Source of the DNA: Toxonevra muliebris | Taxonomy: Eukaryota; Arthropoda; Insecta; Diptera; Pallopteridae | Length of the DNA stretch: 64,000 nt | Direction of reading: 5' to 3' | Assembly: GCA_963691655.1 (NCBI GenBank) | Contig: OY829327.1 | Location: 55,812,079 to 55,876,078 of the forward strand | In this document: positions 46,700 through 57,139 of the stretch, piece by piece | How positions within the stretch are numbered: the first letter of the stretch is position 1 | Layout: each line of letters starts with the position of its first letter | Notes under the pieces: model-generated | What the model was told of the DNA's origin: nothing | The model's input: the letters and a program-made list of their open reading frames with translations, nothing else | The model's database searches: none | Translations under genes and position numbers: made by a program

Positions 46700-47577
46700 A
46701 AGCATACCAATAATTATTTAATATTTGTACAAGTATTTGCATGTATTAGTTTTAATTTTCATTGCATTCACAACTTTATAGCAGTTGTTGACTTTGAGTC
46801 TGAATGAGTCTTGTTTTGCTTGAGTATCTACAATTGAGATTGTATCTCAAAAATAAATCAATTTATTAATTGTAGTTGCATGTAGTTGGCGTTAGTTTTG
46901 GCATACGTTTTATTTTTTTTTCAATTCAATGCTATTTAAATTGAGAGTAACCCACATAATAATTTAATAGTTTTGTTTTTTATTATATAATATTATAGTT
47001 ATGTATGTATGTGCTTGAAGTGCACTATTTTATATATAGATTTGTGTATTTATATATGTAAATGATCATTTAAGCTTATTAAATGATCATAATGATTGGG
47101 GCATCAGTATAACTATTTTAGGTAATTGAGCATCAATAATTCCCATGAAATATGGTATATCTAAGCAAAGATAATATTTAAGTAAAATATAGAGTTCTTG
47201 GAAACAAATAAATTAGAATTTAAAAACTAATGAACTTGAAATTAAATCGATGTATTAATCGCTTAATCGCCAAGCTCTCAACCTTGGTTATAATGAATAG
47301 TAGTAACATTAATGTCAATAAGAATATATTGTTTTTGTATTGCCACTTCTAAATATCAAGGTTTCTTTTAAAGTACGTGGGTTTTTTATATTCTTTTCAA
47401 AAATTGTTTTATTAAAATATGTAAATAATTATTTATAGCCAAAGGTAATATATATATATGTAAGATTATATAAAGGTTCTCTTTTTTGTTGTCTTTAGTA
47501 ATACTAAATTGAAATGCTTAAGATGGTTATTTTTTTGGAATTTTAAAGTAAATTCGTGATAAAATCTTGCACATTTA
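46700..47577. other. Intron, no element recognised
   Basis: AT-rich intron. No gene or recognisable repeat. AAATGATCAT/ATGATCATTT-like short palindromes near 47060-47090. Confidence 0.4.
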
Positions 47578-47812
47578 CTACTATTATTATGGCACAACAG
47601 CCCCTGGAGGGCCAAGGCCGAGCTTTTCGCATCCAACCATGTTTTGTGAGCTATATTTATACACGAATGGAATCCGAATGGCGAAGTGAAAAGCTTAACG
47701 TGTAGAAAAATTTGTATTTTCTTTTTTTGATTTTTGAGCGTGCCGAGATATGAACTCGGGCACCTCTGCGTAGAATTCCAACACACTGACCACTAGGCTA
47801 CAGCGACCACAT
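47578..47812 (-). mobile_element. tRNA-derived SINE (family 5)
   Basis: Minus strand: GGTCGCTGTAGCCTAGTGGTCAGTGTG (A box in TAGCCTAGTGG, 47787-47806), then GAGGTGCCCGAGTTCATATCTC (B box, about 47744-47765), then a tRNA-unrelated body including GGCCTTGGCCCTCCAGGGGC and a 3' tail of AT triplets (47583-47590). The length (~235 bp) and order fit a fly tRNA-derived SINE. The overlapping frames on this strand (47466-47880) are not genes. Confidence 0.7.
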
Positions 47813-48190
47813 TTAAAAGCTAAAAAAATCAAGGCCTTAGTGATTAGCGAAGGCTCAAAGCTAAGTTCAAGTTTCCGCATAATGTTCTGACGTCACACTA
47901 ATAAAAAAAAATATCAGAAAAATACAACTGCATTGATGGTACAATAGTAGTAAAGGCCATTCATGTTGTTCGTCGTGGAAAGCGTTAGATAAAAATCCGA
48001 TACCGAAAATAATGATTATTTTACAAAATGGGATAAATCGCCTTGTTCCAAATGTCGGAGGGCATAATTAAATATACCTAAATGATACTGGTTACATTCT
48101 TTACTGAAGCCAGTAAAGATTTTTATTTTGTGAGCGTTACCCCCGAAAAATAAAATTAATTATTATACATAGATTCTTATTTTTTTATTC

Positions 48191-48633
48191 TGGTATAAAA
48201 ATCGTTGTTTGATTTTTATGTTTTTACTCAACCACTATGTGGTATTACAATGGGCCGTTCAGGCCTAAGTGTGTCATTCGACAGCCATTCTAACCTAACC
48301 TACTCAACCAAAAAAATTATTTTTCGGTTTTAATTTTTGTTTTTCTTAAGAATAAAAATTATTTTTGAGCTTAATTTTTTGGCTAAGGAATAAAAATTAT
48401 TTTTCACAATAACAAAGCTGAATGACGTTCTGTTTTTGTTTTTTCATTTCGAAAATAAAATAAAACTCGATTTATTCCCGAGCAAGAAAATAAAGCTCAA
48501 AAAATAGTTTTTATTCCTGAGCAAAAAATTAAACTTAAATAATAATTTTTATTCTCGAAAAAAAATATAAAAAGTATAATTTGATTTTTCGGTTGAGCAA
48601 AAACATAAAAATCAAGTAATAATATTTATACCA
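48191..48633. mobile_element. Foldback/MITE element carrying an inserted SINE tail
   Basis: Left arm 48191-48233 (TGGTATAAAAATCGTTGTTT...) and right arm 48591-48633 (...AATATTTATACCA) are inverted repeats over 43 bp. The interior is also roughly symmetric, with repeated AATAAAAATTATTTTT. The left side is interrupted by a SINE piece (48234-48300). No coding capacity. Confidence 0.65.
48234..48300 (+). mobile_element. 5'-truncated SINE (family 1) with 9-bp target duplication
   Basis: 67 bp matching the 3' end of the SINE at 24948-25233 with about six differences, ending TAACCTAACC. It is bounded by identical TACTCAACC at 48225-48233 and 48301-48309, which looks like a target-site duplication. 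Severe 5' truncation is typical of retroposition. Confidence 0.7.
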
Positions 48634-50722
48634 AATCGAAGAAATACAAATCAGGCTAATGGAAACAAATTAAAATAATTATTAAATTTCATTTTTTTAT
48701 TGCTTATAATGAGTACGGTCCCTGATAAACATAACATATTTTTTATTCTGTGGTAGCAAAGCTAAAATTAATTAAATCGACTGACCTAAACGGTCTATAA
48801 CTCCTTTGATTGGAAAAAAATTTGGATGCGCAAAGTATGAATTTCAGAATACCAAAATCAACAAGAATAATCTGTAAAATAACTTGAATTTTCTTGCAAG
48901 TACTTATACATCTCAAGCTTTGCAGTTTGTCAAGCAGGCTTTATCTTTAGGGGGTGTCCTGAATTAGAAGGCCCAAAAATATTCGTTTTATTTTTTATTG
49001 CCTAAATCGATAGATATTTTTCTAATTGGCGGACGTTATAGTTAAACAACTAAACGACACTGAATCGAGCCAAAGTTTTTTTTCTTCGGTATTAAATTCT
49101 CTTCTAGCACCTTAAAGTGTTTCCCACTCAAGAATTGAAGACTGCAGCGGCAAAAAAGCTCATGAAGAAGACTTATAAATCTGCTGTAAGTTATTATTTC
49201 ACTGTCAAATCAATTTATTTTATACTTTAAATATATACAAAAATATATCTTGAAGGTTAATGGGTTCATTTCTTTTTTAATCCCGAAATAATGCTTTTTT
49301 TAACCGTCTAATTCAGGGCACCCCCCTAAGTCAAGGAGTGAAATGAATCTGCTAACGTCAAAATTAAATTGTGGCAATCCAAATTTATGAATATTATAAA
49401 AACAAAAGTCTTCTTTTCTCCAAACTGATATAAAATATTGTATTATATTTATTCGATTCCAGCTTTCTACTAGCTTAAAGTATAATCCTCGAATTTATAT
49501 ACTCGCTTCAAGTATAAGCGAATATGTTAACGAGAGTTCCGAATTTTCTCTCTTTAAAAATTCAGGTTCTTCTTGCTGCACTTGCAGATGCCGGCGGTAT
49601 TTTATAACCAAAAATATAATCTTTGAATGTGGAATATTTTCGATTTTGAATGCACAAAATTATGATGCAAAAGCGCAAGCATTTAAATTTAAACTCTATT
49701 TAAAAACATACATCCCTCTGCCCTTCACGCCCTCTCACTTCAATCTACGAGGAAAATTAAAATGTCAGAGGACCAAGCATGCACAAATACGAATACAGCA
49801 TATATTATTACGTGTGTGTGTGTATGAGAGAAAGAGAGCAAGCAAAACACACAAAGTGTGTTTGTGGAAAAATGTGTCAAACTCCGAAAGTTCGATTAAT
49901 GTATGTGTGAATGTATATGTGTCGAAACGCGCGCTTTTTTATACTCTTAAATCCTCAAAATGTCCTTCGGTTGAAACTAGTGCACATACATATTATATGC
50001 ACATATACATGTATGAGTGTTATGCACAAATGTAAGTGCATGTATGTATGTGTGTGTGTGTGTGTTGCGGATGCATGTGGGTATTTTGTGTATGTATGTA
50101 TGCCTGTATGCAATAATACCAAAAAATCAAGAGGCCAATGCTGCTGAATTGAAGGCACCACCAATATTGGAAAGCATATGTTACCATTACAAAATTTTTT
50201 CTCGCGCACACAAATGTTACAGAACTTTACAGAAACATATATATATGTATATAGAGAGAGAACGAGAGCGAGAGCGAGCTAATGAGTGAGAGAGACAAGC
50301 AGTTTGCAACTACTTTTGTCTTTCGTTTGTTACAAAACAATAAAGAACATGTAAGGATCATGATATTAGAGTGTAAGTAAACACATTTATATAATAAAAT
50401 TAATCGCTTAAATTATATATATAAATATATATGTAGGCATGTAATTCGAATATGAGATTGAAGGAAACCAAGTTAAAAGTTAAAAAAAGTAAAATACATA
50501 AATAAATTTGTGTATTGAAAGGAGCGAGTGCGAAAGATCACGCAAGGAATCGCTCACGTGAAATTGATAATTATATGATAGATAGATAGATAGATAGATA
50601 CAAAGAAAGGGGGTGTGTGTGTGTGGGGGGGTATGTGAAAGATAGAGAAAAAAGACAGAGAAAGAGAGAGAGAAAAAGAGAGTGACAGAAATAATGATAG
50701 GAGCAATTTCTTCAAAACTTAC
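48634..50722. other. Distal part of the ~31 kb ps intron
   Basis: AT-rich sequence with (GT)n at 50041-50064, GA-rich tracts at 50250-50300 and 50640-50690, and (GATA)n at 50575-50600. The frames around 49646-50290 are created by these repeats. The donor of the first ps exon is at 50722-50721. Confidence 0.45.
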
Positions 50723-50840
50723 CAGAACTAAAATGTGAGCGCTTTGTTTGTTCATTTTCCGTATCGGAATCAAGTGGCCTTTTTCTAGAATCGCCCATTT
50801 CGGGACTTGGGCATGTTTCCATAGCTGCGTCCTCGGCCAT
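50723..50840 (-). CDS. ps: ps distal first coding exon with bipartite nuclear localisation signal
   Basis: On the minus strand ATG (50840-50838, context AAAAAATGG) opens MAEDAAMETCPSPEMGDSRK, then RPLDSDTENEQTKRSHFSS and a split glycine at donor G|GTAAGT (50722 downward). The in-frame upstream sequence is open for about 33 codons and then has a TAA, so this ATG is the first in frame. RKRPLD...TKR matches the bipartite nuclear localisation signal of Nova proteins, which act on pre-mRNA in the nucleus. 118 nt (39 codons + 1) fit KH1 exon 6203-6343 or the cassette exon, giving 552 or 575 aa. Confidence 0.88.
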
Positions 50841-53232
50841 TTTTTTCTCGTCGTTCTTAATTTTGATGTTTTTCTTAACTTTAACTTTTGGAAAATGAAA
50901 CAGAGATTTGTTGTTGTTTAGCTGTTGTTGTTGTAGTTGCTGTTATAGTGGATTTGACTTTTTACTTATGATGAAGCGAACTTTTGTTTGTAATTTTATT
51001 ATTATTATTTTTATTTTTTTAGTGATGGTGGTGTTTTGTAGTGGTGAAGCAAAAGGAAAGTAACTACAATACTTTCTTTCGTGTGATAGATAGATAGATT
51101 GATATACTACTGCTAGAGTAGGTATGTACGAGTAAGTATGTATATATTTTGGTAACTTTTACTTTTGCAATGTATCGCAATGATTATTCGTTACTTAAGC
51201 TTTACTTTATGTGTAGATGCGATCGATCGATTTGGCTTCAGATACTTTAGCTTTTTTGATTTCTTATTGTGTTTTTCGTATCTTTCGCTTCTTCTATTTG
51301 CTTTTGTTTGTATTACATCTGCTTGTTAATACATATATGTATGCTTTTGTGGAAGTTTTTTTGTTTTAGCGATTTTTCCTATGCCTGATTTGTTTTTGTG
51401 ATATCGTCGCTAAAAGCAATGCAACACGCAACGTTTATGGGATGCTTTTTTATTTTTAGTCCTTTTTGGTGGTAGTGGTGGTTTGGTGGTTGTGGTGGAT
51501 TTGAATGTGCGATGTTTTTTTTATATGAAAAAAGAAAAAAGAAAAAAATATTTATGAGAAAAATGCAGCAATAATAATAATTAATAATAATAATAACAAG
51601 AAATACAACAACAACATTAAATATATATTTATTTGTTTTCTTGGAAATATATAAATATGTATATCTAAAAAAAGATTTTTTTTTTTTGTTTTTGGTTTGA
51701 TTAAAAACAGCAATTGATTTAAATTTACAATGAGCTGAAATAAAATAAACGTAAAGATTTCATTGATTTTGCAAAATATACGCAAAGTTGTTTTGACTTA
51801 TGATGAGTTGTTGATGCTTTAGCTGAGGGGCAGACAGATAGAAAAAGAAATAGGGCGTAAGAGCATAAGAGAAAGAGAGAGAGATAGATATGATGTTTAG
51901 TTTATGAGTTATATGTAATAAAATTAGCACATTCATTTGTGAGATACAAAATATGTATACATTGATATGTACAAATGCGATAAAAATGTGTGTTCTTAAA
52001 TGAATCCCCTAAAATATGTAAAAAGAAATCCAATACAAATTTTAATAATTTACAATATGCAGTTAGCTAGTTCCGGTGAAATGATATTCAATTTATTTAA
52101 TTTATTTAAAAAAAAATGGTACATATGGAATTTTTTCCGGAATTTAAAAATAAAGATATTTGTAAATAAATTTAAAAAAAAAATGAAAAAGTTTGCAGAT
52201 ATCTGAATACCAAATCGTATTGGTTCTAGGCGACATTGCGACATTGCTTTATAGTAGATATGTTTGTAAATCTTATTTATAGTCTTAGAAGATTATCGCA
52301 ATTGAATTTTAGCTTGTCCTTGAAAGCGTATAAATATAATAAAAAAAAACAATGGTCCATGGTAAGGCTGAGAGTTTTGATTAATCAGAATATTGATTAG
52401 TTACTTAATCGAATAATCAAATTTTCAACTATTATGAAATTTTATTAATTATTTGACATACCAAAGTTTTACATTATTTTTTAATTCGCTTTTAAAATTT
52501 TTGAGTTTTTTTTTTACACACATCTTACACACTCGAACAAAATTATTTTGCAACTAAATGTTTATTCGATTAATCGGTTATTCATGCTTTTTGTTATTAA
52601 TGAAAAGCTCAAATACTCAATCGCACAGCATTAGTTCATGGTTTGAAGTGCGAAAGGTTATACCATTACTAAACAATTTTTAATTCTCTGTTTATTGTTT
52701 GTGTATCTAACATGAGTTATCTCTTTATTTGACCTATGAATAATAAAATATTGTACCATACATAAAGTTGAAACACTGAGACTTAAGCACGCCAAAACCC
52801 TTAAATGTAAATTTGCTCTGGCATCAAAGTGTGTCACTGAGTATATATTCGGCTTGAAAAAAAAGTTGTATGACTTTTAAGGGTTTGTTTTTAATGAGCA
52901 CCAGCAAATCGCAGCCAGAGGAGGTTATATCTTTAATTAATTTTTATGAAAATAATGTTTAAATACAAGAAATCAAATATAATCGCTGAAGAGTCCAAAG
53001 GGAGGGGTTATTTTTCTAAGCCACTCAACTATTTATTTTTTAAGACTACAGACTAGTACTGACAATAGCGATTCTTGTATTGAAAAACATCGGTTGTGGG
53101 GTGACGGCATTCTGAATGCGCCGGTGAATCCTACCAAACAGTAGAAAATTATCTTTAATACAGAATAACGACTAAGAAATAAAAAAATTTAATTAATAAA
53201 AATATTTTAAGATTGTCTCCTAAAATTTTTGA
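50841..53232. other. Upstream of the distal ps exon: 5' UTR/promoter not resolved
   Basis: The adjacent 100 bp (minus strand) are CAACAA-rich, as in fly 5' UTRs. No TATA box, initiator or upstream untranslated exon could be fixed. Further upstream the DNA is AT-rich with GATA/GAGA repeats (51080-51100, 51860-51890) and no recognised gene. Confidence 0.35.
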
Positions 53233-53516
53233 GTTGATCCGATAATATATACGAAAATCCATTTCCTTTGAAACTTTAAACTCATTTTTCACTAAACATT
53301 ATTTTCTCAATAACCGTTGAACCAAGCTGAAATTGGCACAAATATTAAATACACTGAATAACAAAATAAATTTCCAATGACTATATTTATTAAAAATTCA
53401 CAATTTCTTCAAATTTATCTGGCAAAAATTGAGGTTTTAAATTTCAACAGCCGGCATTTGGTCAAAAAAGAATTTTTTCAAAAATTTTTAATTCACCCTC
53501 CTGATTCATTAATTAC
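53233..53516 (+). repeat. Unclassified dispersed repeat B, copy 1
   Basis: Matches the reverse complement of 61195-61412, with shared GTTGATCCGATAAT, TTTGAAACTTTAAA, CTGAAATTGGCACA, ATATTTATTAAAAATTCACA and AATTCACCCTCC. Here an extra ~50 bp precedes the GGCACA segment. Noncoding. Confidence 0.65.
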
Positions 53517-55532
53517 CTGGGGAAACTTTTTCCTTTCTTAATTTAACATATTTTTTTCTTAAGTTTTGCGGTGAAAACTTCAATCAATTTTTTCCAAATA
53601 CTTTATTGTAAACTTTTTTCAATAACAGTGTGAGACACATTGTTTTAAAAAAGCTTTTACTTCGGAATCTAAAAAATGAAGTTCTGCTCGCATTCACGTT
53701 TTCTCTACGTTCGTAAAGTTAAGAACTTTTTATTTGAAATTTTTGTCCTAGGACTGAATTTAAAAGGATTAAAAATTAATGCAAAAAAATTAGAAGGAAT
53801 TGCCTGTTAATTTTAATTTTATATTTATTTATTTGATTGAAAATAAAATGCTAAATTTTTTTGTAATGTTATTTGAGTTTTTTCTAGTTCCAGTGATAAT
53901 GGTGGGCAGGTTAAACAAGCATTATGAATTTCCTTTTCTATTTTAAAAATCCAATATAAAATCGAAACGAAATCCTTATTAAGCATCTTATTAACATTCA
54001 TTAATATTATCATTTCAGCATTCGAAACGTATTCGAAAATGAACACGGTAACGAGTGTTCACTATAGCATTTGAAACGAGTTCGTTGTAGTAACTTCTCA
54101 ACGAGTATGAAAAATGAACGAGCATTCGCTATTTCACAATTCGTTTTAGGCTGATGTTACACGGTCAATGTTTTGCTGTCAATGTTTTCTGTTTTTACTC
54201 TCTTTTCATCGTTTTGTTTGATGCCCTGTTACACTATCAGGTTTTTGCTGAATGTTATTTTTTAATACTTTTATCTGTAACTATGTATTTCCAACAAAAA
54301 AGTATTTAATTGTATTTTGGAGTGAATGAAAATTCAACAATTGGAATGGAATTGGATGGAAAATTATTATAATGACAATATGAGATAATGTTGGTGGAAA
54401 TATCAACAAATTATACAAAAAAAATTGCATTTATATATGAAAAACGCAGAAAAATAATCTTTGAAATTTGCGAACTATTAAAATAAGCTCCGCCACTTTT
54501 TTACTTGGCCATTGAATTACCATTTTTTATAAAAATGATTAAGTTATTTTTTAAACAGCACTCATTTTCACAAACAAATAAAAGCCAAGCAACGCAAAGG
54601 GTGGCAAAGAAAAAAAATGTATTTAAAAGTTAATAAAAAGTCTAGTATTTTTCATAAAATATTACTATTTTCCAATAAAATGCAACAGTGTATCTTTAAC
54701 AAACAAAACAAATTCATTAATGAAGAAGCAATTCCCCAAGAAAACGAACTCATCGATGAATGGTTAATGATATTCGTTTTGGAAACATTTTATCGTCATA
54801 GCGAATTCGTTTCGAATTAGAAACAAATTGGTCTGGTTTGTTGGGGATTAACAAAATAACATATATAATTTTTTTTTGTCTTATTTTGGTTGCTGAAAAC
54901 CACCATAAAACAACAGTTTTTAAATTTAGAGTCCATTTCCAGCTAGGGACTGAGGAAGATAACATATGACTACGTTCGCCAAACTCATTATCTCAAATGT
55001 ACAATTTTTGAACAGTTCTCATTCTACGTCGATTACTTAGATTTAATCTTAGTAATCCAAAGAACGAAAGAAAATCGGGTTGACATAAATTGAATACAAT
55101 CCAGAATACTGGTATTTTATTGTGTATTGTGTGACTAGTGGGAGTAGTCGAAAAATATGACATTGCAAACCCAACCCGAACCCACCTCTTTTTGAACCTT
55201 AATTGTAGGTTTGATAAAGTGTTTGAAATCAAGTTATTGTCAGGAGAATTTTAGACGACAAACCCTATAGCACAATGGAAGAATTATTATTATTGATTCG
55301 ATAGAGTTCTGTAAGGATGAAATTGTTTTTGAAATGGTAGTAGCATCACAAAATTGATCTGCCTTTATTGTTTGTGGATTTAGCAGTTTCGAATGCACAA
55401 GTGAGTATAGATAGAACCTTTTCTGAATTATGTAAATTTATATTGCTTTCAAAACGATAGGAGGTCTCGCGCTGTGAAAATATTGAAGTGTTCAGATATG
55501 GGTAAAATAAACGAACAAAATAGAATACAGTG
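53517..55532. other. Intergenic or upstream sequence, no element recognised
   Basis: AT-rich, with repeated ATTCGAAACG/AACGAG words at 53990-54140 and 54720-54820 and a TCAATGTTTT repeat at 54165-54200. I could not define an element. Confidence 0.35.
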
Positions 55533-55704
55533 AAAATATAACATGAACCAAAGTGTATTTTCTAAACTAAATCATATTCATTTCTATGGGTAAGTTTTCG
55601 AAATATGACAAAATAACGGTTTTTCTGGTTACAGTTTTTATGATTTTCGTGTTCAGTGGCCTCGAATTAGTTTAGAAAACATACTTTGGTTCATGTTATA
55701 TTTT
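55533..55704. mobile_element. 172-bp MITE with 38-bp inverted repeats
   Basis: Left arm AAAATATAACATGAACCAAA... and right arm ...TTTGGTTCATGTTATATTTT are inverted over 38 bp with two or three mismatches, separated by about 100 bp. No coding frame. Confidence 0.7.
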
Positions 55705-56323
55705 AAAAGTGAAATTTTGTATTCCATTGTTATTGGTAACACAAAATTATATCCAGGGACATATAGGCAAATTTAATATATTTTCTTGTAGATGTAAAAA
55801 AGAACGGAATAGGAAGACTGTCGGAGAATAGAGTAAACGGCATTCAGCTATCAGAGATTTATACATCTTTTCGGTAAAAACATTGGTAAAAACTGTGCCT
55901 GAAATAAAGTAGATGGTATAATATCTCTCAGCACCTAATGGTGCCAACTGTACTGGATTTTTAAGTACTTGATGCGTGCTCAAGATACTGCAAACATACT
56001 GCATGAAAAACGATACTATATTTTTTACTGCATTTTCACAAAATTGGGCAAAATGCAAGAATTTTATTTCTCAAGCAAGGTGAATTTATATAGAAGGTGA
56101 TAGAAAAAATACAAAATATTCACCCTTTGTTGTAGCGGTCGCGATAAATTGTAAAAATTACGGCAACAACAGAGCAAACAATGGTTTTGACAACCTATCG
56201 CTGTTCACCACTAAGGAAGAAGAGCGAGTTGCTGATAAATCCGCTTTGCTCACGGTTAATTTCATTCTCATTCAATTTTTGATTTTATTTTAAATTGTTG
56301 ATTTTTGTGTTTAATCAATTCAA
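55705..56323. other. Sequence without recognised content
   Basis: The minus-strand frame at 55747-56058 has no recognisable motif and no supporting features. Nothing else seen. Confidence 0.35.
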
Positions 56324-56696
56324 ATGGCACCAAAAGGCTGGTGGAAAGTAAGTTTTCAATGATGATTTCGCAAAAAAGTATACATTTTTGGAGCAAGCAA
56401 AATTCAACATTGTTTTTGCCGGCAAATCGGACATCGAACCCCATATTACATCGGCAAAACACAAAAAAGCATTACAAACAACATCAAATTCCCGGCCATT
56501 GAACACATTTTTTTATTCTGTCACTGCTAATTTAACTGCATGGACATATCACAGTGTAAAAGCAAATCAGAGTTTTCGGTCATCGGATTGCACCTCAAAA
56601 TTGTTCCGCACATGTTCTGTTATAAAAAACTTTCATTATACTAGAAGGACCACAGAAAAAAAATTTACTATAGCCCCTTTACAAATAAAGTTGTAA
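56324..56696 (+). mobile_element. BED-finger/hAT-like transposon reading-frame relic
   Basis: From ATG 56324 (MAPKGWWKVSF) with one frame change, the plus strand gives DDFAKKYTFLEQAKFNIVF, then GKSDIEPHITSAKHKKAL with zinc-finger-like spaced histidines, and AWTYHSVKANQSFRSSDCTSKLFRTCS. This matches the N-terminal zinc-finger and following region of a hAT-associated protein common in insects (GGKSDI..H...KH, then W.YH..K.NHSF.SSDC). The cysteine pair of the finger is not preserved. The open part runs 56388-56696. Decayed and probably non-functional. Confidence 0.5.
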
Positions 56697-56712
56697 TTGC
56701 AAAGATATTTTT

Positions 56713-57139
56713 GAAGAGGATGAAAAATTGCTAAATTTAGATGAAACTGGCTGTCACAACCGCCCAAGCAACTGCATAACTTTAAAGAAATTTTTAATAG
56801 ATCTGAATGGGAATTAATTACTGTACTGTTGACTTGCAGTGCAGATGGATATTCTTTACTATCCATGGTAGTCTATCCTTACAAATGTATCCCTGGCGCT
56901 GTCGTTAATCAAATGCCCGATGTTTAGGCGTTCTGATTCGGTATGGATTGTAAAAAGTGGCAAATGTTTTATTTATTAAAGTTAAATTTCAGGTCCTACT
57001 GTTATTTCTAGATTATCATAAAAGCCACATCAGTTTGCTGCTGTCAGAATTCGGTGCTAAGAACCAAATTATGAGTTTTTGCTTGGTTCAGAACCCTTGT
57101 GTTTCAATAAAACAAAACTCTAAATATCTTCTACTGTAA
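56713..57139 (+). mobile_element. pogo/Tigger-like DDE transposase relic
   Basis: Pieces in order: EEDEKLLNLDETGCHNRPS with the first catalytic Asp (NLDETG, about 56715-56770), TCSADGYSLLSMVVYPYKC (56835-56890), and QVLLLFLDYHKSHISLLLSE (56990-57050), which corresponds to the second acidic motif (LDNH..H.S) of pogo/Tigger DDE_1 transposases, then IMSFCL. Several frameshifts and stops. It directly follows the BED-finger-like frame, but the two come from different superfamilies, so one probably inserted next to the other. Confidence 0.65.

Noticed and set aside
47466..47880. 106- and 61-codon minus-strand frames
   Set aside because: They lie across the tRNA-derived SINE at 47578-47812 and have no protein family of their own.
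49646..50290. Frames through GT/GA microsatellites near 50 kb
   Set aside because: Composed largely of VCVCV and ERERE repeats from microsatellite DNA.
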